Shown in pieces: positions 46,341 to 56,041 of a stretch of DNA of 64,000 nucleotides; position 1 is the stretch's first letter, and the number at the start of each line of letters is the position of its first letter. Below the pieces are notes generated by a model. It did no database searches, had not been told where the DNA came from, and saw only the letters and a list, made by a program, of their open reading frames with translations. Origin of the DNA: Coptis chinensis (Eukaryota > Streptophyta > Magnoliopsida > Ranunculales > Ranunculaceae); assembly GCA_015680905.1 (NCBI GenBank), contig CM027377.1:10936501-11000500 (forward strand), written 5' to 3'. A program made the translations under genes and the position numbers.

Positions 46341-47633
46341 ATGGGGCAGCGAGGGGCCAAGACTTTTGTCTATAACACTATTGCTGCTACGTGTGGATTG
46401 AGGGACATATTGTTATTATGGTTGCTTCATCCGAATAGCTTCATTGCTATTGGTCAAGGTCGGACCGCTCACTCAACCTTTTGCATCCCACTGGACATTC
46501 TTGATACCTCGGTTTGTGGGTTCAATAAGAATTCACCGCATGCCCACTTATTCAGGGAAACTAAACTTATTATTTGGGATGAGGTCCCAATGCAAAATAA
46601 GTTCTGTGTTGAGGCAGTTGATCGGACGCTTCGGGATACTTGCAACAATAATAAGCCTTTCGGTGGAATTACAGTTGTTCTTGGTGGTGACTTTCGCCAA
46701 TGCCTTCCAGTTATACCCAAAGGGGTGCGAGAACAAATTGTGCGTGCTTCTTTGCGGTGTTCTTTCCTCTGGAATCATATTCGGGTTCTAACTTTGGTAC
46801 AAAACATGAGATTAGAACATGGGAACTCTGCGAATATGGGTTTATAAATTTCTTGATCGAGGTAACCACTTATGTATTACGCTTTCTCCTCCTTTGTTTC
46901 AAACTTATATCCATTAATCTTTTTCTGTCTTCCTTCGTTTAGATTGGAAGTGATCCAAGTGAGACGGTGGAACTGCCATCGACAATTCGTCAATGTGCAG
47001 ATCTTCGAGAACTAATTTCTGCTACATACCCTCACCGTCATCTTTGCCACGGTCACCCCGGGATATTTAACCGAAGCGCATAATTCTTTTCGCACGCAAT
47101 GATGATGTCAATGAAATTAATGCAACAGCTTTGAATATGTTCCCGGGAGAAACGACTCTCTTTCTAGTGCCGACAAGATGGAGGATCACGAGGAAACAAA
47201 TAATCCAAGTAATATTAATCAATACCCAAATGAGTACCTAAACACACTTGATCCAACCGGTTCCGCCACCATTTCGCCTCTTAACCTTAAAGTTGGTAGT
47301 CCTATAATGTTGTTGCGGAATATTGCTCCCGAGAGATGGACTATGCAATGGAACCCGATTGGTTGTGGTACAATGCAAACCACACGCTTTTTCCAAAGCA
47401 TTTTAACCGGTGAAAAAGCGGGCAATGAAGCTTTTATTCCAAGGATATCTTTGTCACCGCTGTCTTCCGATTTTCCGTTCCATATGACGAAGACAATTTC
47501 GATTCGATTGGCCTATTCAATGACTATTAATAAGTCTCAAGGACAATCGGTGAAGTATGTTGGTATTGACCTCCGCGCGGAAGTTTTCAGTCATGGTCAA
47601 TTGTATGTGGCGCCTCAAGATGCACTTCGGTGA
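46300..47633 (+). pseudogene. Helitron PIF1-like helicase domain
   Basis: C-terminal part of RepHel. Segments: a degenerate Walker A region at 46335-46365, where the GxGKT loop is damaged by a frame change at [15 protein letters not shown]; Walker B IIWDEVPM near 46570; [13 protein letters not shown] near 46680; the LTGEKAG and PRISLSP segment; and the end motif RLAYSMTINKSQGQSVK with FSHGQLYVA (47583-47615). The frame is lost between about 46850 and 47178, where intron-like or deleted sequence lies. The final part usually seen after SHGQLYVA is missing here; a second partial copy of that motif occurs near 50757. Confidence 0.9.
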
Positions 47634-48084
47634 GGACAGGGATCGGCATTCTTACGCCTCCAAATGCAGAAAGTCAAACTGCGAATGTCGTATACCGAAG
47701 TTTTGCTATAAACATCTTCAACGACAAATGTGTAATATCCCTTTTTCACTTAGTTTATTTTCTTTGCTTTGTTTTTCGTAAGTGGACACTTTTGTTCCTG
47801 TACTTACTGTCTTTCGTAACATATGAACAGGCACCTGACTACATCTTCGGATGTGTTTACCCGAAAGCGATAGATCTTTCTTCACTCTCTCGCAAGTACG
47901 ACTTCTTTTCTTTATTGAAAATAAAAAAAGACTATTGATTTATATCATATAATATGTGAAAATTTTAGGTTTGATTATTGATTTAATGACGTCATATATT
48001 TAAACTGTTGCTAATTTTGCACTCTTTTTTATCAGATTTTGTAGGTAGGTACTGTTTTTTTTAATAGAGAAAAGAAGAAGAAGG
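47634..48084. other. Helitron spacer between helicase and captured genes
   Basis: Mostly T-rich non-coding DNA. No gene recognised. Confidence 0.5.
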
Positions 48085-48796
48085 ATGATTTCCAGTGAAC
48101 GTGTTGCAAATTTGGCTCTTGCAGGTATCTATAATTTATCTTCTTTAGTAAATCATGGTTTCATTATGTGTATGATAATTTCTTGTTGATTGGTGTAAAA
48201 TTTGTGGGGAATTTTAATAGATTGTTCTGTTGAGGTTTTATGGGATGTGAGTAATTCATTTTCTTGTAACTGTTATGTTTTTTGAGGTTGTATCGAGTGT
48301 GTGTAAAGTTTGAGATAATAATTGTAGTTTACAAGAATGCGTAACATACCAATTGTTTAATTGTTTTGTGAAGTTAATAATTACGAAAGGAGATAAATTA
48401 TGAATCTCATACGATAAATTTTTACAGGTTTGACGTTAGCACCTTTGGTTGTAAAGGTCAATCCGAATCTGAATGTGATTTTGACAAAGATGCCCGATGT
48501 ATGTTGGTTGTTGTTCGATCGATCAAACCAACACCTCCCTACCGTAAGCACGGTTGTTAGCACAAGCATGTTCTACAGTTGTGATTTGACAAAGTATCGA
48601 TTTTTTTTTCATCGATCTGAGTTTTACGCGTTTTGATCATGCAGGAGACGATGTCAAATGAGCATGCTATGCACTTCCCTTTGATTGGGAGTGCAATGCT
48701 GTTGTCACTGTTTTTGCTCTTCAAGTTTTTGTCAAAAGATTTGGTTAATGCTGTACTCACGTGTTACTTCTTTGTACTTGGGATCTTAGCACTTTC
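48085..48796 (+). pseudogene. Captured signal peptide peptidase (SPP) gene fragment, three exons
   Basis: Three exons with matching splice sites: 48085-48124 (starts with ATG, reads SERVANLALAG), 48428-48543 (LTLAPLVVKVNPNLNVILT) and 48645-48796 (ETMSNEHAMHFPLIGSAM, LLFKFLSKDLVNAVLTCYFF). This is the N-terminal third of plant SPP, an ER intramembrane aspartic protease of the GxGD type with nine membrane spans. Only the first spans are covered; the catalytic YD and GxGD motifs are absent. Exon 2 carries a frameshift and other changes after ILT. The introns are kept, so capture was at the DNA level, as Helitrons do. Confidence 0.9.
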
Positions 48797-49336
48797 GTAA
48801 GTTTTTTTCCCTTCTTCTTATTTTTATTAAGGTTATTGATATACTAATCCGAAATTGTCTTTGTCTAACTTTTTTATTTTGTTATGAATAGTGCACCATT
48901 ATAGAAAATATGATTATGGGAGTTGAGAGTTTCTAGACAACGTAAAGAGACATAGGTGGAAGTAGGAAATGGATTAGATGTACGCGTTTTGATCATGCAG
49001 GAGACGATGTCAAATGAGCATGCTATGCACTTCCCTTTGATTGGGAGTGCAATGCTGTTGTCACTGTTTTTGCTCTTCAAGTTTTTGTCAAAAGATTTGG
49101 TTAATGCTCTACTCACGTGTTACTTCTTTGTACTTGGGATCTTAGCACTTTCGTAAGTTTTTTTCCCTTTTTCTTATTTTTATTAAGGTTATTGATATAC
49201 TAATCCGAAATTGTCTTTGTCTAACTTTTTTATTTTGTTATGAACAGTGCAACATTATAGAAAATATGATTATGGGAGTTGAGAGTTTCTAGACAACGTA
49301 AGGAGACATAGGTGGAAGTAGGAAATGGATTAGATG
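48625..49336. repeat. 356-bp tandem duplication containing SPP exon 3
   Basis: Two nearly identical units, the first from about 48625 and the second from about 48981. Both contain exon 3 (48645-48796 and 49001-49152) with its acceptor and GTAAGT donor. The few differences include CTGTACTC versus CTCTACTC and an A to C change downstream, so the duplication is recent compared with the Helitron's decay. Confidence 0.92.
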
Positions 49337-49528
49337 TGCGTGTTCAACCTCATTTTCGATCTTATTAATGCGCCACCTGCTGGATTTCTTAGGAGTTGTG
49401 AGCGTATTAGGCAGGAAATTCCCCTTTCTCCTGTCTTGTTCCTCTGTGTGGTCGAAGTTTTGGGAAAATTGAGTAGTAAATCTATTGATCTTGAGTTCAG
49501 CGGGGTCTTCGGATTGGGCAGGATTTAA
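49337..49528 (+). pseudogene. LINE reverse transcriptase fragment
   Basis: The reading (APPAGFLRSCERIRQEIP, then LSPVLFLCVVEVLGKL) matches the LINE reverse-transcriptase segment usually seen as GFF-SSRGLRQGDPLSP-LF-(V/I)-MEVLSR. The usual GDP is EIP here. About 60 codons only, without the catalytic FADD box. Carried by, or inserted in, the Helitron. Confidence 0.75.
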
Positions 49529-49649
49529 TGCTTGTTTCCGATCTTTGGTGAGGAGATATTGTGGTTCTTTGTTGATTTGAGGCAGTCTCTATGCTCAAGA
49601 TTAATGGCGAAGAGTGAAGTTTTTGGTGTAGGTAACAGAGGTTGTAGGG

Positions 49650-49975
49650 GAAATAGGTAGTTGTGTTGGGAGTCTACCCTCATCACTGTAGCTGGAAAGC
49701 ATACATTGTATCGAACCTGGAGCCGTGTCAATTGCAACATTTTTGACTCAACAACTGGTGGAACCACTACTTACGAGGGATATTTTCACATCACATCACT
49801 TAGGGGTTCGTTTCTTCTCCATGAGAGTGGAGAGCTCAGAAGAACAAGTGGATTGAATATCACATTAGCTGGACTTGATGATCGCAGTTTCAGTGGTTGT
49901 GTGTCCGGAGATCTTATGGCTGCATCGTCTCGTCCAAGTCTCGCTTTCATGTTACAGTCACGAAGAACAGATTAA
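49650..49975 (+). pseudogene. Captured AT-hook protein (AHL) PPC-domain fragment
   Basis: The reading TTYEGYFHITSLRGSFLLHE followed by SGLNITLAGLDDR and GCVSGDLMAASS matches the PPC/DUF296 domain of AHL nuclear proteins. The family pattern is TYEGRFEILSLSGSF, GLSVSLAGPDGRVxGGxVAGxLxAAxP. The upstream part of the domain is disturbed and the AT-hook is not present. It is a second unrelated host gene piece inside the Helitron. Confidence 0.8.
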
Positions 49976-50550
49976 CACGACGAGCCATTTAGAGCCTTCT
50001 TCTTCACCAAACTTAAGCATCAGCGCACACAAAAATAACATTGCACTACAAGATATGCCATAAGATAGATGTACTTGTTGCATCCTCTACAAGATACAAG
50101 GCATGACTTCATTTGTTGCTTCTTCAGCCCGAGTATAGAACTCATTTTGTTTCATTCAACATTTATTTTGTATCGACCGATCAAATCACTTTATGTAGTT
50201 GTGTGTTTCTTTTTATAATAGATTTGAGGTTATGGCGGACCTATACCTGCATTAAAATCTTGGATATACTTTTCCTTGCCTAACCTCTTCTACAATATTC
50301 ATAAATTAATGAATGACTAAGAGAAGGAACAAAATATGAGATTACATGATCATTTTCTAGGGAACCTAGCCGATCATTTTGTATCTACGTTAGCTTAGTG
50401 CAAAACCTCAGTGTTACAACTGACGTAATCAGGGCAGAGAGATTGGGCCTGAATAATATTGTTGTCTATTTTAGGTGTTCTTTACTTTTTGATTGGCCCA
50501 TGTGTTAATATATAATGGTATTTAAGTAATGCATGACCCATTGCACCCCT
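49976..50550. other. Helitron 3' sub-region without gene
   Basis: Nothing recognised apart from AT-rich sequence. Confidence 0.5.
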
Positions 50551-50556
50551 TAATTA

Positions 50557-50856
50557 TTGGATATTAGTATTTGCCCGTGGAGTACGGCATACGCGCACCT
50601 TCGGCGCTCCCGATGCACATCCGCCCCCTGATAAGACAAATACGCACGTCTTTGGCCCCCCGACGCACATCCGCCCGATACGATGCATACGATACCGCGC
50701 TTTTTGGCCCCGCGTGCATCCGCCCCATGTACCGATGCGCACATATACACATCTTCGGCTTCAGTCATGGTCAATTGTATGTGGCGCTCTTATACCCTAG
50801 GCAGCGCCGAAGGTGCGTCGGGGTCTTCAGTGCCGTATGGCACGGGCAAACCCTAG
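50557..50856. other. Two opposed Helitron 3' ends enclosing a GC-rich repeat
   Basis: The right end is the Helitron terminus (hairpin, GGGCAAACC, CTAG, then T). The left end, read on the minus strand, is CCACGGGCAAATACTAA before a T, also a legal 3' terminus (CTAA). Between them lie GC-rich phrases built on GATGCACATCCGCCC and a 30-bp piece of the helicase end (TCATGGTCAATTGTATGTGG, also at 47590). This looks like two Helitron ends brought together head to head. Confidence 0.6.
50830..50856 (+). other. Helitron 3' terminus with hairpin
   Basis: GTGCC-GTAT-GGCAC stem-loop, nine spacer bases, then CTAG. In Helitrons this hairpin acts as the transposition stop signal. Confidence 0.82.
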
Positions 50857-51373
50857 TCCCTTTCAAAATAGAGCTAAAGTCAACAGATTTTATTTTCTAT
50901 CATTAATTTTTTCTCTATATATACAAAAGAGTTTATATTCCAATCATTTCGTCAAGAGGATTGCTAGCGTCCTGCCCCTTAAAAGGGGTAAGACCATCCT
51001 ACTGCTCTATAGACAAAAGATAACTACTTGTACACCTATTCCACAAGTTTAACTTCATTTGTTTGATAATAAATCAAAGAGTCCTATTATTGACGGACTC
51101 CCTTTTGTGTTGGGCAAACCCCGGCCCAATTTAGGGTCTGTAATTGTGTCGGGCTCAACTTAGAGTGTTGGGCAGACCCCAACACCAAACCCCAAACAAA
51201 AATAAATCGGAAATAACCGGTTCCAACCAGTTATACCCACAACCAAAAAGAAACCCTCGCCTCTATGAAATTAATTCACCAAAAACCAAAATTTGATTTG
51301 GTCTCCGCGAAATTAAATATTGATTAAGTACCAGCCGGACTCACTTCTAGTTATGATAAAATATGGTTATAAG
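50857..51373. other. Spacer between Helitron and copia element
   Basis: About 0.5 kb. A Pro/Gly-type GGGCAAACCCCGGCCC and related TTGGGCAGACCCCAACACC occur about 65 bp apart (51112, 51168). No gene is seen. The last five bases (ATAAG) are the target duplication of the next element. Confidence 0.5.
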
Positions 51374-51422
51374 TGTTGGGATTATTTTAATCCTACATCT
51401 TTAACATGCTAATCTATTATTG

Positions 51423-51424
<2 letters not shown>

Positions 51425-51477
<53 letters not shown>
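51425..51477. repeat. 53-base poly(A) homopolymer
   Basis: Uninterrupted A run within the LTR; the length may not be reliable in the assembly. Confidence 0.9.
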
Positions 51478-51481
<4 letters not shown>

Positions 51482-51639
51482 CAAAGCCGTCGGAATTAGA
51501 GATTAACAGTAAATAGAAACTTTCCAAAGCTGAATCCAAATCACTTAGTCTTCAGCCTTCTAGTAATATTCACCACACAACACACCACAAAATCACTACA
51601 AAATAAACGACTTTACCCGACTGACAATAATTGTCGCCA

Positions 51640-51925
51640 AAGGTATTACCCGACAGACCAAAACTGTCGTAAGGCCGTCGGAAAACACTTGATCGACATA
51701 GAGTTCTGACGGTTATAATTGGTTGAAACGGGCCATCGGTGTTGATGATCTTTGCCGACGGATATTCCTATGGCCTTGACCGTCGGATATTCCTGCAGTC
51801 ATTGACCGCCGGGTATGCTTGCTGCCATCAACCGTCGGGTATTCTAGTTGTTTTTGACCGTCGGATATGGCAGCTGTTTTTAACCATCGGATATGTTTCT
51901 TGAGCGACAGTTTATGTCCGTCAGA
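51640..51925. repeat. CACTA left subterminal repeats
   Basis: At least six copies of (A/G)CCG(T/C)CGG(A/G)TAT about 35 bp apart. Related words in opposite orientation lie at 56780-56950. Confidence 0.85.
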
Positions 51926-53689
51926 TATTAGTTTTTTTTTATTAAAAAAAAATATTTGTCATCCTAACATCACATTCTTTTAAATATCCTAACATCACAA
52001 TTATTACAGAAAAAATGAGAGAATCCCAAGACACTAATCATATTCCTTTCTCATTCAAAGGGGAGTCAAATGTCAATAACAACAATTAAAATCAAGGATT
52101 TGCTGGTATCTAACTCGGACTAATCTTCCACTTAAAAGGATTATGACATCCACCTGTTAAACAAATTGAAGCAATATAAGAACAAGTGTGCATCTAGTGA
52201 ATATATTGCAAAGCTCAACATTCACATTTCATGATCAATTTGACTAGTTCAACTCCTACTCAACAACCACATGCAACTACAAGTACACTTATTGCTAGAT
52301 GTTCACACAACACCTACACATGCAAACCCAACACTAGGTACAAGCAAAAGAATACAATACAAGATATACAAATAAACAACACACAGAAAGTTCTGAAAGT
52401 TTAAAACAACCTATTCAACTGTTAAACCATGGAGAAGATAATAAAGGAAATGTCGTAGAAGTCTTAATGACAAGTAGCACCTATTATCGCAAGATAAAAA
52501 AGTTAATATTTCAACAATCAACTCATCACCTAAATCATAATGAAAACGTGTTGCTGCAAAAACCAACCCATCGCCAAAAATATAATGGGTGTCTTAAGAT
52601 TTATTAAACAAGTGTGGTCAAGGATAAAGAGAGCCATGAGACTCATTACAGCAATAGTGAACTATAACTTTAACGGTTTGGCTACTTAGGACAACAAGGA
52701 AATCTGAAACAAATTTTGAGATCACATTCGACCACCCCTTGACGTCCGTGTTAAACCACAAAAGAGATGGTGGTAATGACTAACACGATTCAATGTGAAA
52801 GAGTATCATACACAAAAGGAACTTACACTAGGATGACATCCTCAACTGTTGCTGCAATTGTTCAAATTATTCTACCGTTCCACTGTCACATATTGACCTG
52901 CCAAATAGAAGTTCAAAAATTAAAAAATTTGCAACAAATCTTTATCATGTCTTCTATGATTTGAACTAACTTGTAAGTTAAAATATGAATTAGTGTGAGC
53001 TTTTCAAGCTTGTGTTACTGGTTCAATAGGCTGCAACAAGTCAAGCATAAAGACTACAATAAGTTTTGGAACGAAAAATTACTTCAACATATAACGGAAT
53101 GCATAGTAAATGTAGGAGTCTTACATAGCAAGTCAAAGTGTCGGACCAAAAAAAGCAAACATTCTATTGAATTCGAATCAATCCTTCACAATTTCCTATA
53201 AACCAAAAGAGGATATAAAAAAAGGAGTGGCCTAACTTTGAAAAATAAATTCAGAAATCACTAGTGTGCTCAATAAGCAAAACTAGTGTAACAAGTGTAT
53301 ATGCAAAACTAGTGGAATTATTAATACTGAAGTTGAAGTGAAAAAAGGAGGCTAAGAAGCCTTCACAGTTGGGTGGGTGTCAACTAATAAAAAGGAAACG
53401 TTTACCTCTTTGAAACCATGCTTCCTTGATCCTCATAACACTATCAATATTCAATGAAATAGAATTAGAAGTTCCACAAATCAGATTGAACTAAGTTAAT
53501 TTAACAGTTCTTTTTCCTATGATTCAACTGAGATATAACTAGTGTACTAGACCTGTTATGTTTCCTGCAAAGTGACTAGAATATGTAGCTTACTGAAAAG
53601 AATATGAACAAATCTTATTTTTAACTTGTCGTTGGGTATAACAATTGGTAACTAAAGCCCATTCTACTTAATCGGTTGAATTAAGACTT

Positions 53690-53840
53690 ATCAGTAGGTG
53701 TTTCCGATATAGTATCTAGTTGTGATAACTTACGGAATCGTATCAGTGGGTCTTCTTCTTGAGAGTTGGTACTTGTCCCATCTATGGATTCTCCATTTTC
53801 TTGACGTTTTGACTCAGAAACACTTGAGGAATCTAGCAAG
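53690..53840 (-). other. Exon-like host fragment in CACTA
   Basis: On the minus strand, after TTCTTGCTAG, a frame reads SSVSESKRQENGES, a Ser/Thr-rich piece, then EEDPLIRF, and runs on to a stop near 53689. The acceptor-like edge and codon texture suggest a captured exon. The protein was not recognised. Confidence 0.4.
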
Positions 53841-54302
53841 AACATATAGCACTCATATTTGCAATAAACAAGAAGATTAGAGAAGCTAGCAACATACCCT
53901 ATCTGCAAAGAGATTTCGTTTGTTGTTGTTTCTGAATAAGGCCAGCTGAAATTCCTCCTGATCACGAGAATGGGACAGGTGATGATCAATCAATCCTGGA
54001 CTAAGCAAGGAAACTCAAGAAAAGCTAAATTGATAGACCTTGTGAATAAGCCAATCATCGATTATCAAGCTGCTCAGTTTCTTAAAAAGTTCATACAAAG
54101 CCTCTACTTCACTGACAGTAACGGCCACAACAAAAATATATATATAAAAACAAAATAAAAAAGGCATTTTAGGTTCTACATGTCAATCCAACAAGTTCAA
54201 AGCTCAATATAGTATACTTGCTATAGTGGAACACGTATACTAAAATGTGTTAAAGTCGATCCAAACAAAACATGTCAAGTAAGTGGCATGAGACTCGAAA
54301 AT

Positions 54303-55299
54303 GGCGGACAGCTCTAATAAAACCGCTCTAATGGCGGACAGCTCTCCTGCGGCTTAAAGCAGCTACCCTGTTTTGTGTTTAGTGAAGAAACTCGATCTCC
54401 CTCAAGCTTGAGGGAGTAGAGATACCCTTCCTCAAGGGGAACATACCTCTCACTACCCCCTTTCCCCTTCTTCTCCTTTAAACTCTCTTATCCACCTAGA
54501 GCTTACCATTCACAGCCTCCACAACCCAAAACTCTTTGATTCCAAAGAATCTACTAATTGGAAGTGATGAAGAAGAAAAAAAAAAAAAAAAGCTTCCTCC
54601 TTTTCATTGGTATGTAGGAGAGTTTATATCAACCAACATTGGTGTCTATCTTCGATGGATCCGGAGGTGGGTTTTGTGGTTGTCTCCTTTGGTGCAGCCA
54701 CCTTCCCACATTTTGCAGATCTTACACTATCTCAAGACCTTAAATAAGTTGGGTTTAGTTGGTTTTTGGTATGCAGCTGGTTGTGGTAGTTTCATTTTGG
54801 ATTTACTGGGTCCAGATCTCTCTATCGACGCCAAGGCCATGGGTTCACCCTTTATGTCCGGATTTCTGGTTTGGCATTATGAGTTGTTTGTTCAAAGCCA
54901 TGGCTCTCTCCCATTTTCTACCCCCTCCGGATTGCTGGTTTGGGGTTCTTGGTGAGAGACACTCACTAGTTAGATTTGGAATTGCTAATCACTTTGTTGT
55001 TGTGGAGTATTCTCACAACCTAATGACTCGTGAGTCGTCACCATGGGAGATCCAACACGGTGGAAGAAGGAGCAACTATGAAGTGACCAAGAGAAAAGGA
55101 TGGGGTTTCAATGTGGTCAAGGTGTTTGCTGGTGGTTGCTTGAGCTGGTGGAGTCTATGGCGAGACTACCATATATTCTAAATTTCAAACTGTTTTAATT
55201 TCAGTTTTCTTTTCTTGTTTTCAGGTTAATGTTAATTGTTTTGATTGTAAGAATTTATGTACAAATTAATACAATCAGGGCAGTTTATCAAAAAAAAAA
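54303..55299 (+). mobile_element. Poly(A)-tailed retro-insertion inside CACTA
   Basis: About 1.0 kb ending in an A run (55290-55300) and flanked by a perfect 12-bp duplication AGACTCGAAAAT (54291-54302 and 55300-55311). A long variable duplication plus poly(A) is the mark of LINE-machinery insertion. It is either a 5'-truncated or short non-autonomous LINE or a retrotransposed transcript. Two overlapping frames (54536-54955 and 54759-55181) are open for about 140 codons but match nothing recognised. Confidence 0.8.
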
Positions 55300-55926
55300 A
55301 GACTCGAAAATTTAGATATGGAACAAAAATACAAACATATAGTTCATCACTTCATCGCTTGGTACTTCCAAATATATAAAGCTTATCCATTAAAGTCACA
55401 TTCAAGCAGGTACTTGAAATCAAATTAAAGAACCCAATGTCGTAATTTAACTTTAATATGACCATATTTGATTAATTGCAACTGCCTTCATTTCGTTCTC
55501 CCTTTCTTTTTACATACCTCTTGAGGCATGACCATCCATGAACAGCTAGTAAACCAGGTTAAAAGACCTAAAAAACCATAGATATAAGAATTAGATGCCA
55601 AACAGTCGATTATTTAAATTTTTACTAACCAACGTGAGGAGAGATTAACCAAAAGTCGAAGCTTTTACTAACCTAACACCATAACCAAACTTTAATTCAT
55701 TTCCTGAAACTAAATCAACTTGAAATCTAAAAAAACTAAAGAAAAAACAACAAAAAAAATATACCCAGCCAGAATTTTTCTTTTTTCTCTAGTAGTAATT
55801 TCAGCTTTAAATCAACCAGTAAAATTAATTAAGAGAATCAACGTGTGAAGTAAAACCAAAGAGAACAAAAATGAATTAAGCCCGAATTAGAAAACCAGCC
55901 TTGAAAATCAAAGCAAAAATAAAAAC

Positions 55927-56041
55927 TTTCACCTGATGCATTATCTGGCACCGGCTTGAGAACAAAACCATTTTCTTTCAAACCAATCACAGAACCACTA
56001 CCTCCATCAAGAATATCATGCCTGCGAGATTGGTCTTCCAT
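55927..56041 (-). other. Exon-like host fragment in CACTA, with start codon and splice donor
   Basis: Minus-strand ATG at 56041 reads MEDQSRRHDILDGG, then LKENGFVLKPVPDNASG, and reaches CATCAG followed by GTGAAAG, a possible donor, at about 55930. It looks like the first coding exon of a host gene; with the exon-like piece at 53690-53840 it suggests gene capture by the CACTA element. The host gene was not identified with confidence. Confidence 0.45.

Larger units (their letters stand above)
37462..50856 (+). mobile_element. Large decayed Helitron with captured gene fragments
   Basis: The 3' end is strong: hairpin GTGCC-GTAT-GGCAC at 50830-50843, then GGGCAAACC and CTAG at 50853-50856 before a T. 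A Rep/helicase pseudogene lies in the same orientation at 43440-47633. The 5' end is proposed at 37462 (TCTATATAACAAATTAGGG after an A) because it has the TC start, the A/T insertion rule and likeness to the short Helitron start; it is the least certain part. Between them are tandem repeats (38268-40940), exon-like modules (41590-42195) and captured fragments of a signal peptide peptidase gene, a LINE and an AT-hook gene (48085-49975). Confidence 0.7.

Noticed and set aside
50563-50774. Cysteine/glycine-rich frames on the minus strand
   Set aside because: They are translations of the GC-rich repeat between two Helitron ends, open in all three frames.
54536-55181. Two 140-codon frames as host genes
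   Set aside because: Both lie inside a poly(A)-tailed insertion with a 12-bp duplication and show no known domain.
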